Positions 30,801-37,207 of a stretch of 64,000 nt of DNA are shown one piece after another. How positions within the stretch are numbered: position 1 is the stretch's first letter; the number at the start of each line of letters is the position of its first letter. The notes beneath the pieces are model-generated. The model saw only the letters and a list, made by a program, of their open reading frames with translations. It was not told the DNA's origin and made no database searches. The translations under genes and the position numbers were made by a program. The stretch is from Lineus longissimus (lineage: Eukaryota; Nemertea; Pilidiophora; Heteronemertea; Lineidae), in assembly GCF_910592395.1 (NCBI RefSeq), contig NC_088325.1, forward strand, positions 11,472,109 to 11,536,108, given 5' to 3'.

Positions 30801-31118
30801 GGTGCTCTTAGCCCATTCGTTCTCTAACTTGAACACATTAATTTTGAGATTATTATCACTCTCTATCTTAGGGATATCCTTTTGAATACATACAGGAAAT
30901 GATTTGATTTTGATATCGGTAGTGATATTGAATGTACTCTCGAGCTCTGCTCTCAGGACAAAGTCCGTCTCTGGATTTTCTTTCAGATATTTAGCGGCCA
31001 ATAAAGACCAGAGAAAACATTTATTGTCATTTGATTCCACATTTATTACTGCTTTTGTTTTAAATGGTAATTTAGTGTAATGACCACCTTTACACCTCTT
31101 GTAAGAACAGATGGTCAT
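27873..31118 (-). CDS. POLB: Protein-primed family B DNA polymerase (C-terminal 1081 residues)
   Basis: Replicative polymerase of the element. Visible motifs in order: N-terminal segment around AVINVESNDNKCFLWSLL; a C2H2-like zinc motif (CRRCMNYFYRKSTLDKHKKKC, about 154-175, given here by pattern); exonuclease I YADFEA (about 210); an endonuclease-VII-like insert DHDHYCGRYRGAAHNSCN (about 340-357); exonuclease II FFHNLSNYDSH; polymerase motif A DANNLYGWSM (about 608); motif B NNAFYGKT (about 800); motif C LDTDS (about 893). Six double-hairpin repeats lie inside the gene (28161-28217 two; 29154-29212 two; 30163-30191; 30940-30967), all frame-preserving, and four more abut the 3' end. The family's conserved N-terminus continues upstream of this ATG, so the true gene probably began in the reading frame at 31208-31675 and is now split by a frameshift. 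Confidence 0.95.
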   Translation of the reverse strand: MTICSYKRCKGGHYTKLPFKTKAVINVESNDNKCFLWSLLAAKYLKENPETDFVLRAELESTFNITTDIKIKSFPVCIQKDIPKIESDNNLKINVFKLENEWAKSTCEAKLEPLYLSKNYDDDDVIDLLYFKDHFMYIRDINLFFRTLAHRVYLCRRCMNYFYRKSTLDKHKKKCGEHDYCKITLPTPNSKWSQIKFEKHSFKNRVPFVIYADFEAISEPCSSAEGNIPVVSVEPPMMKVPSSKKLFKQNASAVGVYVHSDYTHLYSSQYVSHRGADVVDVFCNWLIRMEEQFSNLLNCNFPLTMTDEDSSSALRTKSDWHKYQLETHCYYCNQPLGYDKVKDHDHYCGRYRGAAHNSCNLNEKKAMFVPVFFHNLSNYDSHLFIKELMNKLPKYKKLKILAKTSEEYISFQFGCFRFLDSYRFLQSSLDNITKSMLDDDFKITRQLFPNTTDFKLLRKKGSVPYSFYTSHESYNVTYLEKSMFFDELKNEMAPDSAYDEAKVIWDHFKIRNHGEFIDLYLKTDVILLADLFEKFRDVNLNYFQIDPCHCYSAPDLTWQAGLKYTGINLELLTDTNILLTFEKAIRGGISGVMGTRHVKADEHHKLLYVDANNLYGWSMMEPQPYGSFEMIDIDPLELCSQDKVRLGQSPESKARLNMNFISKEQIMAIPSDSEVGYFLEVDLEYPGNIKFKSRNFPFCPESLFIEDDELIPYQRELLGDDKRSNVEKLILTQKDKTNYIVHYRMLQFYLKHGMVLKRVHSVISFKQSKWLAPYIDFNTKRRMDSKTDFEKDYFKLMNNAFYGKTCENVRNRVEIEFVSDGERARNVMANPRFSSICVFDEHNAAISMRKTSMKFYKPIYIGASVLELSKLLMYEFYYEVLQPYFGEKNIELLYLDTDSFVLNINTDDLTKDLKELRHYFDFSNYPKDHPLYDTSKKKVPGYFKDELGGVEMTEFIALRSKMYAYRTKTMSGEQGSTGTTSREQSLTKDYDSKKLKGIAKNVVRRNISFDDYVDCLEKSRSFYHKMRHLRSDKHQIYLEEVDKKSLSPFDDKRFILEDGISTLPFGMYYEGYIDYSDSNFA
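28161..28217 (+). repeat. Two tandem double-hairpin repeats in polymerase
   Basis: Both somewhat degenerate. The second keeps AGACataGTCT. Read on the minus strand as GEQGSTGTTSREQSLT, a loop between conserved C-terminal segments. Confidence 0.75.
29154..29212. repeat. Inverted pair of double-hairpin repeats in polymerase palm
   Basis: Forward 29154-29183 and reverse 29184-29212, head to head. Read on the minus strand as ELCSQDKVRLGQSPESKAR shortly after motif A. Confidence 0.9.
30163..30191 (-). repeat. Double-hairpin repeat before the endonuclease-VII-like motif of polymerase
   Basis: GGACttcGTCC, tga, GAGCagaGCTC on the + strand; translated SSSALRTKSD. Confidence 0.9.
30940..30967 (+). 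repeat. Double-hairpin repeat near polymerase N-terminus
   Basis: GAGCtctGCTC, tca, GGACaaaGTCC; read on the minus strand as DFVLRAELE. Confidence 0.9.
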
Positions 31119-31207
31119 GTTACAAGACTCTATTTTATTTAAAGTAAGTCCAGAACCTTGAAAGTACCTTTCCTCAATCTGTGTCTTAATGTAGTTTAAC
31201 TGGTTGG

Positions 31208-31675
31208 TTATGGCATAAATTGCCTGTTCCTTGAAATTATGCTTTCCATTGGAGACTGTATGGGGTGTGTTACACTTTCACCCTGACGATCAAACTGAGC
31301 AAATACTGATATGCTAATTTTGTGATGGTAATCATTGAGTTGAAATAATACCTCCTCTAATTTATCTCTGTATTCATACACTTGTTTAGCTTCTCTGTCA
31401 ATCTTCAAACTAATGGTGACTACAGGCTTGCCAAATTGTTTTACTATTTCTATTCCACTCACTTTCTTTATGCCATCTAGCTCATTTTCCTCAAATGCAA
31501 GTTTCTTATCCATAGTTTTAGGGATCAGTGATGGGGCTCGGGGTTGAGCAATAGGGACATAATCCGGATTTAATTTACTTAAGTGACCTTTGGTTCTCCT
31601 GTGAATAGCCATATTATTGTAGGATATGTACTTGTCACATGTAGTGCAAAGTATTTTCTGATTCTTATCAGTCAT
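31208..31675 (-). CDS. C2H2 zinc-finger reading frame, probable N-terminal part of the polymerase gene
   Basis: About 155 residues from ATG at 31675 (context TAAATAGAATG); upstream codons to 31708 are open but lack ATG. It has one C2H2 finger near the start (CTTCDKYISYNNMAIHRRTKGH by pattern, C-x2-C then H-x5-H) followed by alternating hydrophobic segments. The region just upstream of the polymerase ATG at 31118 is open in the polymerase frame back to about 31280 and carries conserved polymerase N-terminal sequence (ERYFQGSGLTLNKI). This suggests the two frames were one gene, shifted somewhere between about 31210 and 31285. An independent zinc-finger gene is the alternative. Confidence 0.6.
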   Translation of the reverse strand: MTDKNQKILCTTCDKYISYNNMAIHRRTKGHLSKLNPDYVPIAQPRAPSLIPKTMDKKLAFEENELDGIKKVSGIEIVKQFGKPVVTISLKIDREAKQVYEYRDKLEEVLFQLNDYHHKISISVFAQFDRQGESVTHPIQSPMESIISRNRQFMP

Positions 31676-31731
31676 TCTATTTATTAGATTAAAATTTATT
31701 AAATTCAATAAATCTCTTGAATTAAATAGAA

Positions 31732-32682
31732 ATGGACTTCATAATCAATGAACAAGAATGAAATGAAGCCAAATTTGAGTACTACTTAACAGACCAATTA
31801 GACATAAAATCCATTACTTTGAAATCGATAACCTTTTACAATTCATGGTGGACAGGTGATTTTCTACCAGAGGGAGTAAGGATTTTCTCATTTCTAGTCG
31901 AAATAACCAGAATTACAAAACATGAGCCCTTAGATAAACAATTATGGTGTAGGACATTATTTGCTCCTGGACTTGAAACAGATACACTTGAAAAGGAAGT
32001 CATGAAAATCTGCGAACGTCATTTGGAAAATGATTCTACCACAACTAAAGACACCATTACTCAATACACATTTCCATACTCTCGACATTTTAGTTTAAGT
32101 GAGTTTTGTGAGGTATGGCAAAAATACATAAAAGAAATTGGAATAAGCCATGTGAAAATTTACTGTGATAACAATAATTACATAACCCTTGAACTTACAG
32201 AGGATAAAGAGTACCCTCTGAAAGTAGACAAGTTAGATAAAAATGAAAAAATCAAGATTGAGAGAAACACAGAAGGTTTTCAAATAAGCAAAACCATAAG
32301 AGAGGTGATAGAAAAACAGCTCACAGTGGTGAATGAGTGGTTTGGCTTTAAGCAAACTAAATTCACCAAGAAAGGAAAATACTACTCCACAAGACCACTC
32401 AACTTTTACAGGAAATATCTATTCCTGCAAGCTAATTTGGTTGACAAAGCTAAGACCCTCTACAACAATAAACCATCTAACATTTTCTGCATCATACCTG
32501 TAGAAGATGGTGACCAAATAAAAATGCAGCGATACGAACCGAATTGTAAGAAAACGATAAATAAGTGTACTAATCACATAAAATTCGAAATCACTGATGA
32601 GAATGGTAAGCTAGTTAATTTCAGAGGAACAGAGGTTTCTTTAGAGTTAAGAATCGAGCTTTGCTCTCAAGACGAAGTCTGA
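31732..32682 (+). CDS. Second capsid/penton-like protein, with an in-frame TGA near the start
   Basis: From ATG at 31732 (ATTAAATAGAAATGG) the frame meets TGA at 31759-31761 after nine codons, then stays open to 32682. Without readthrough the usable product would begin downstream; no good ATG exists before about 31990, only non-ATG codons such as TTG at 31819. The C-terminal part, IKFEITDENGKLVNFRGTEV, parallels LNIRLTDEKGEIIDLNGHNV of the penton-type protein, suggesting a related jelly-roll or fibre protein. The last residues (IELCSQDEV) and the stop codon come from a double-hairpin repeat at 32654-32682. It may be a recently broken gene, or the TGA may be a sequence error. Confidence 0.6.
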
Positions 32683-32742
32683 CTGAGACAAGGTCCAGAG
32701 AACAAAGTTCGACTCGAGCAGAGCTCTCAAGACGAAGTCGGA
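32654..32742. repeat. Three adjacent double-hairpin repeats
   Basis: Forward 32654-32682 (with AGAC/GTCT stem and the stop codon of the capsid-like gene), reverse about 32684-32712 (degenerate first stem), forward 32714-32742. Confidence 0.85.
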
Positions 32743-32755
32743 CCACCTGATGAGA

Positions 32756-33322
32756 TCATTCCATTAAAGGAATAGTACATTTCTTCTCTTTAACTACAGG
32801 TTTAACAAGAGGGTTAATTGATCCCTTCATGACTGCTTCATTCGGACTTTGTCCTGAGAGCAGAGCTCGATTAGGACAAAGTCCAGAGAACAAAGTTCGA
32901 TTCAAGCCTGATCGCTGCTCTTTACTTACTTTTTTAGGAAGTTTCTTAAACATGATAAATGATGCTAAAATAATTGCACCTAAACCTAGTACATAGACAT
33001 AAGTATTACTACTAGATTCACGCAGTGATACATCAGTATTTTGAGATTGTGGTTCTTCTTCCTCTAATTCTTCTTCCTCCTTTTCCACAACTCTGTTTTT
33101 TGGTGAGGAGTCCTGTACTTTAAATGTCGTCTTATCCTTTTTTATCCTCTTAAATTCCTTAGATCTTCTACCCAGTTCTCTAGACCATGCTAATTGTTTC
33201 TCTGATCGAGGTTTCTTAGACACTGAAACTTTAGTCGAACTTTGTTCTCTGGACTTAGTCCTAGTCGGACTTTGTCCTGAGAGCATAGCTCGAGTAGTAT
33301 CAGTTACAGTTTCAAGTTCCAT
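32756..33322 (-). CDS. Basic protein with C-proximal transmembrane segment, rich in repeat-derived residues
   Basis: 188 residues, start in AGATAAATGG. The N-terminal 28 residues are largely encoded by a head-to-head pair of double-hairpin repeats (33235-33293). Next comes a strongly basic stretch (KKPRSEKQLAWSRELGRRS) reminiscent of nucleic-acid-binding Polinton proteins, an acidic run (EEEELEEEE), a hydrophobic helix (YVYVLGLGAIILASFIMF) and a second repeat pair (32842-32900, read as RTLFSGLCPNRALLSGQSP). About a quarter of the protein is repeat derived. Function unknown; possibly a core or membrane protein. Confidence 0.65.
   Translation of the reverse strand: MELETVTDTTRAMLSGQSPTRTKSREQSSTKVSVSKKPRSEKQLAWSRELGRRSKEFKRIKKDKTTFKVQDSSPKNRVVEKEEEELEEEEPQSQNTDVSLRESSSNTYVYVLGLGAIILASFIMFKKLPKKVSKEQRSGLNRTLFSGLCPNRALLSGQSPNEAVMKGSINPLVKPVVKEKKCTIPLME
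32842..32900 (-). repeat. Two tandem reverse double-hairpin repeats
   Basis: 32842-32870 has GAGC/GCTC, 32872-32900 has GAAC/GTTC. Both are inside the basic membrane-protein gene. Confidence 0.9.
33235..33293. repeat. Inverted pair of double-hairpin repeats
   Basis: Forward 33235-33263 (GAAC/GTTC version) and reverse 33265-33293 (GAGC/GCTC version), at the N-terminus of the same basic membrane protein. Confidence 0.9.
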
Positions 33323-33370
33323 TTATCTTGCTCAAATTAATTGGAACTATGTTCTCATAACCAGGTTAAT

Positions 33371-34192
33371 TTAGTCTTCTTTATCATCACTACCTGTGAT
33401 ATCTAGACTTTCATCTATTGATTTGTCACATTCAGAGACAGTCATATTTGGTGTATTCATATTTGATGCAGTCATACTCGATGTATTCATAGATGATTCC
33501 TCATGACAATGACCTAAAGTAATAAGTGTTGTTGAGGCAAGTGCAGTTAATGGTCCCATTCTCAAACTCAACCATCCAAGCCATTTATCCAACTCGTTAG
33601 TTATCAAATAATCATTTCTAAGATCATGATAAAGATTATCTTCATCATCTATTGGTAATAACCACCTTGATAATTTAGTGTAAGCTTTAATTACTGTCTT
33701 ACCCAAAGAATCATTAAGTCTGGCAGCCATCTTTGTTTCATACATTCTATGGTGTTTTAAGATTTCTTTTTCAGTCATATTATCTAAGTCATTAAAAGTT
33801 ATTTGTTTATTAAGGAAATCCTTGCTTTTACCAGTTGCAACTAGAATCTCTAAGTCTTGTTTGGCTTTAAGGCCACTATCAGTCAAATAGTTCAAATTTT
33901 GTTGATTGCTGGTTGATCCTAGTTGGCAACTAGAATTGACTATTCCTTGACTGGGATTAACTATTCCTTGACTAGGATTAACAAAATTTGAACTATTCAA
34001 CTGCTTGTTTGAAACTTGTTGATTTGTAGAGCAGTTCTGTTGAAAGTTAGTTCTGTTTTGTTGGTAACTACCAGTGTTCTGTTGGTTAGAAGCCCCAACT
34101 CGAGCTAAGCTCTCAGGACTCATAACACCAATCTGTTTCATCTGTTGTTCAATCACTGCAGATGTCTGACTATTCATTTGCTGATTATTCAT
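33371..34192 (-). CDS. Gln/Asn-rich conserved Polinton protein
   Basis: 273 residues, start in TTTTAAATG. The first 100 residues are Gln/Asn-rich with small internal repeats (VNPSQGI twice). The middle is ordered: a helical region with MTEKEILKHHRMYETKMAARL, then SLGKTVIKAYTKL and LYHDLRNDYLITNELDKWLG, followed by a hydrophobic stretch (GPLTALASTTLITLG) and an acidic tail. I recall similar middle regions in other Polintons without assigned function. A partial double-hairpin repeat at 34100-34120 encodes MSPESLARVG near the N-terminus. Confidence 0.65.
   Translation of the reverse strand: MNNQQMNSQTSAVIEQQMKQIGVMSPESLARVGASNQQNTGSYQQNRTNFQQNCSTNQQVSNKQLNSSNFVNPSQGIVNPSQGIVNSSCQLGSTSNQQNLNYLTDSGLKAKQDLEILVATGKSKDFLNKQITFNDLDNMTEKEILKHHRMYETKMAARLNDSLGKTVIKAYTKLSRWLLPIDDEDNLYHDLRNDYLITNELDKWLGWLSLRMGPLTALASTTLITLGHCHEESSMNTSSMTASNMNTPNMTVSECDKSIDESLDITGSDDKED
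34100..34120 (+). repeat. Partial double-hairpin repeat in Gln-rich gene
   Basis: GAGCtaaGCTC, tca, GGAC, then diverges. Read on the minus strand as SPESLARV. Confidence 0.8.
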
Positions 34193-34243
34193 TTAAAATT
34201 ATGGAAAAATGACTGTTAAGTGCAAAATGCTGTTTTCACAACT

Positions 34244-35536
34244 TTATTGCATCTTAACACTAGCTCGAGCTGTGCTCTCAGGACGAAGTCCGGCTCGAGC
34301 TATGCTCTCAGGACGAAGTCCGGCTCGAGCTGTGCTCTCAGGACGAAGTCTGGCTGGTGTAAACTTAATATTACTGATGCAGTTAATGTCTCGACCTGCA
34401 CTGGCACTCAGTAAAACGTCAAACTGCTTGTCAATATCCTGGTCATATTCCTTCTCAACCTTGTAATTCTGGAAGAAAATACTTTGAGTGAAATCATACC
34501 ATAATATCTCCAAATCATTTACTCGCTCCTTGTTGGTTAAAAAAGGTGTAAATATTACATAATCGATTTTCAGCGTTTTAAAGGCTTGGTGTAAAAATAC
34601 CTTGTAGTTAATGGTGACCTTGACACCACAGTAATGCAGAAATCTAAGGAAAGCATAGTACACTAGTCTAAGGTCAGTGATATTCTCATCGGTTAATTGC
34701 GGTTTACCAATTGCCCTGTTAATAAATTCAATGGCAAGAAACCAATCATATTCCTCACAGTGAAATTTAAAAAGCATGGCTTCACCATGTAACCCTTGGT
34801 TACAAAACTTAGAGGGGAGAGTGTTAATACCCATTTTTAGGGCTGACTGAAGAGTACTTTCATATCTCTGCTTACTAAGACATTTTCTGTGACTTGAAAA
34901 GTAGCAATGTAAATACCCTTCCACAAAGTCCTTTAAATACTTAACTGCCGATTCGGACAGCCGACTCCATCCAAGTTTCCTTAGAATACTGTCAAAGTAA
35001 CGTGTCTTGTTGTCAATATTGATCTCAAGAGTTTTAAAATCATCGTCGTAAGTAGTCGAATTGCAATTGGTGCAGAATTGATACTTCACAGTTTTAGCTG
35101 CGTACCTTGCTGAATTCAAGTTTTTTTGATACTCAAAAAGTGTCCACCTTTTACAATTACGGCAGAATTGAGCATTAGTGTTGGTACTGACGTCATATTC
35201 TTTCATTCTTGGCAGGACTACTTTGTGTGTCTCAGTCGAGCTTTGCTCTCGGGACTTTGTCCTAGTCGGACTTCGTCCTGAGAGCTCTGCTCGAGTCAGA
35301 CTTCGTCCTGAGAGCATAGCTCGAGTAGGCTTATCAAATTTCCCACTGTCATAATTCTTGCTGACATTTTCTTCACTAAAATTTCTAGTCGGACGCAGTC
35401 CTGAGAGCTCTGCTCGATCCATGACCCTAGGACGAATGTATCCTTTAAGATTCTCATTGTTCCACTCGAGCTCTGCTCTCAGGACGAAGTCCGGCTCACT
35501 AGAATAATAGTCTTTTAATGAGATGTATTTATTCAT
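34244..35536 (-). CDS. Zinc-ribbon protein with several repeat insertions
   Basis: 430 residues. The N-terminal 110 residues hold five double-hairpin copies (35236-35494) read as FVLRAELE, RAELSGLRPT and RAMLSGRSL types. A zinc ribbon follows (FCRNCKRW ... FCTNCNSTTY, two CxxC pairs about 30 residues apart), then a helical domain with LGWSRLSESAVKYLKDFVEGYLHCYF. The C-terminal 30 residues come from three tandem 30-bp repeats (34265-34354) read as RPESTARAGL. A transcription-factor role is possible from the ribbon, but I see no family-specific motif. Confidence 0.65.
   Translation of the reverse strand: MNKYISLKDYYSSEPDFVLRAELEWNNENLKGYIRPRVMDRAELSGLRPTRNFSEENVSKNYDSGKFDKPTRAMLSGRSLTRAELSGRSPTRTKSREQSSTETHKVVLPRMKEYDVSTNTNAQFCRNCKRWTLFEYQKNLNSARYAAKTVKYQFCTNCNSTTYDDDFKTLEINIDNKTRYFDSILRKLGWSRLSESAVKYLKDFVEGYLHCYFSSHRKCLSKQRYESTLQSALKMGINTLPSKFCNQGLHGEAMLFKFHCEEYDWFLAIEFINRAIGKPQLTDENITDLRLVYYAFLRFLHYCGVKVTINYKVFLHQAFKTLKIDYVIFTPFLTNKERVNDLEILWYDFTQSIFFQNYKVEKEYDQDIDKQFDVLLSASAGRDINCISNIKFTPARLRPESTARAGLRPESIARAGLRPESTARASVKMQ
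34265..34354 (+). repeat. Three perfect tandem double-hairpin repeats, period 30 bp
   Basis: Starts at 34265, 34295 and 34325; loops tgt, tat, tgt. Form the C-terminus of the zinc-ribbon protein on the minus strand. The exact 30-bp period shows the unit length. Confidence 0.95.
35236..35324. repeat. Three adjacent double-hairpin repeats
   Basis: Forward 35236-35264, reverse 35266-35294, reverse 35296-35324 (first base of the second stem changed). All are in frame in the zinc-ribbon gene. Confidence 0.9.
35389..35417 (-). repeat. Double-hairpin repeat in zinc-ribbon gene
   Basis: GGACgcaGTCC, tga, GAGCtctGCTC; translated RAELSGLRPT. Confidence 0.9.
35466..35494 (+). repeat. Double-hairpin repeat near the zinc-ribbon protein N-terminus
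   Basis: GAGCtctGCTC, tca, GGACgaaGTCC; translated on the minus strand as EPDFVLRAELE. Confidence 0.9.
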
Positions 35537-35583
35537 ATTTACATAATAATTATTTTTTAAACATTGTTTTGATAGAAGGTAAC

Positions 35584-37197
35584 CTAAGACCTTTTACGTG
35601 ATTTTACTGTTTTACGTGATTTTAAGGCTTTAACACCCCCAATTAAACCATAAATTATGGAGCTCACAATAGCAATAACTGCTATGATCAGATGTTCAGC
35701 TAGAAAGCCAACAACTGCACCAATTGTTTTCAGGAGAAATGATACGATAGAACCGATGATTCCCGGTAAAGCCGCAGCTGATTTCTTGGCTAGTTCTTTT
35801 AGCCATTCAGCAAACTTCTTGAGACCTTCTTTTACTTTATCTGGTATTGATGGTTTTGGTCCTGGTTCTGGTGTAGGTCCTGGAGTTGGGTCTGGTCCTG
35901 GAGTTGGGTCTGGTCCTGGAGTTGGTTTTACAGATTTAGTGGCACCACTTAAAGCACTACTGATACTAAGACCTAGAGTTGTAAATGTCATTACAACAGC
36001 TGTTATTATGGCGCTAATAGTTACACCATATGTCTTAAAAAGTAACTTTATTCTGTCCTTCAGAGGAATAGTTGAATCTGGTTTCTTTAGAACATCAACA
36101 ATTAAACGTTTAATTCTTCTAGTTTGTGACTCCCTGTCATTGTCTAACCTCCATACCTTTGACTGTTCCTCATACAATTTGTCATTTAGTTCATCTATTT
36201 GCTTTTTCAAATCCACCGTGTCTTCAGTATCTTCTTCTACAGACTTTACATAGTCTCTTGTTAAATTATGAAGTTGATTTTCTAGTTCTTGTATTTGCAT
36301 GTCCTTATCCCTCTTTACTGCAGCTAGATCATCACCAGCCTGTTTTAACCCTCTAAGTTCTCTCAAGGCATTTTCAGTAAAACCCAGTGATTTAAGTTCA
36401 TCATCATTAGAATCAATTAATTTATCTATTGGTTGGTTTGAACTGTTTACCTCATTAATTACTGCCTGTGTTTCAGGGGTTACTAATGTAGGTTCCCTTA
36501 CTGGTGGGTCAGGTGCAATCATACCTCTAATCATGTCAAAAAATCTAGTACCAAACTTAGTCTTTAATGTGCCTTCAGCATAGAAGATTCCATTATCCTT
36601 AGTTAAAGGAATTAACTTTATCTTTTCTCCATTTTTATCAGAATATTCAAATAAATTTTTGTTTCCTCGTTTATCTTTTATCAAATCAAATTCAGAATTT
36701 CTCGGATTGTAATAAAGTTTGTTTCCATTGTAACTAATGTGTGGTGAAAGATTACTCAATTTTTTCTTGTCATAATTCCAGATTGATCCTCCCAATGCTT
36801 TATCAAGTTTATCCTCTATTGTATCGTAACTTAACTCCTTTTCCATCAATTCAGGGACAATACCTCTTACTCTTTCTGGTGTACTGAATGAAGTTTCAGT
36901 AGTAAGATTTCCACCTCCTGTGTTGTATGTTGTGCCGTCATCTTGAAAAGTTCTATTGATTTCACCTGTATTAGGATCTATCTCATCCATGTGGATATAT
37001 TCATCTCCTGTGTTGTATGTTGTGCCGTCATCTTGAAAAGTTCTATTGGTTTCACCTGTGTTGTATCTTGCGTGAATATATTGATTAATTAAATCATCCT
37101 TTCTCATTTCTAGAATTTGTTCAAAAGTTCCTGATGATGATGATGATGATTGTGAATCGTAATCATCCATTTCATAATTTTCACCTCCTTCAGCCAT
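35584..37197 (-). CDS. Large Polinton membrane protein with coiled coil, proline linker and Gly/Ala-rich hydrophobic C-terminus
   Basis: 537 residues. N-terminus: Ser run and two copies of NRTFQDDGTTYNTG (about residues 51 and 80). Middle: folded region, then a coiled coil (about 290-360, IQELENQLHNLTRDY and LKKQIDELNDKLYEEQ). C-terminal third: hydrophobic helix (TISAIITAVVMTFTTLGL, about 395), a PGPDPT repeat linker, an amphipathic helix (KKFAEWLKELAKKS), then ALPGIIGSIVSFLLKTIG and LIIAVIAIVSSIIYGLIGG and a basic tail. This order is common in invertebrate Polintons in my recollection, but no function is assigned; a virion membrane or penetration role is conceivable. It contains no double-hairpin repeat. 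Confidence 0.75.
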   Translation of the reverse strand: MAEGGENYEMDDYDSQSSSSSSGTFEQILEMRKDDLINQYIHARYNTGETNRTFQDDGTTYNTGDEYIHMDEIDPNTGEINRTFQDDGTTYNTGGGNLTTETSFSTPERVRGIVPELMEKELSYDTIEDKLDKALGGSIWNYDKKKLSNLSPHISYNGNKLYYNPRNSEFDLIKDKRGNKNLFEYSDKNGEKIKLIPLTKDNGIFYAEGTLKTKFGTRFFDMIRGMIAPDPPVREPTLVTPETQAVINEVNSSNQPIDKLIDSNDDELKSLGFTENALRELRGLKQAGDDLAAVKRDKDMQIQELENQLHNLTRDYVKSVEEDTEDTVDLKKQIDELNDKLYEEQSKVWRLDNDRESQTRRIKRLIVDVLKKPDSTIPLKDRIKLLFKTYGVTISAIITAVVMTFTTLGLSISSALSGATKSVKPTPGPDPTPGPDPTPGPTPEPGPKPSIPDKVKEGLKKFAEWLKELAKKSAAALPGIIGSIVSFLLKTIGAVVGFLAEHLIIAVIAIVSSIIYGLIGGVKALKSRKTVKSRKRS

Positions 37198-37207
37198 AAT
37201 TACTTAT

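Noticed and set aside
34209-34466. Forward-strand reading frame of RAVLSGRSP repeats
   Set aside because: It is the antisense of three tandem double-hairpin repeats within the zinc-ribbon gene.
36299-36583. Forward-strand reading frames within 35657-36583
   Set aside because: Antisense shadows of the large Polinton membrane protein.
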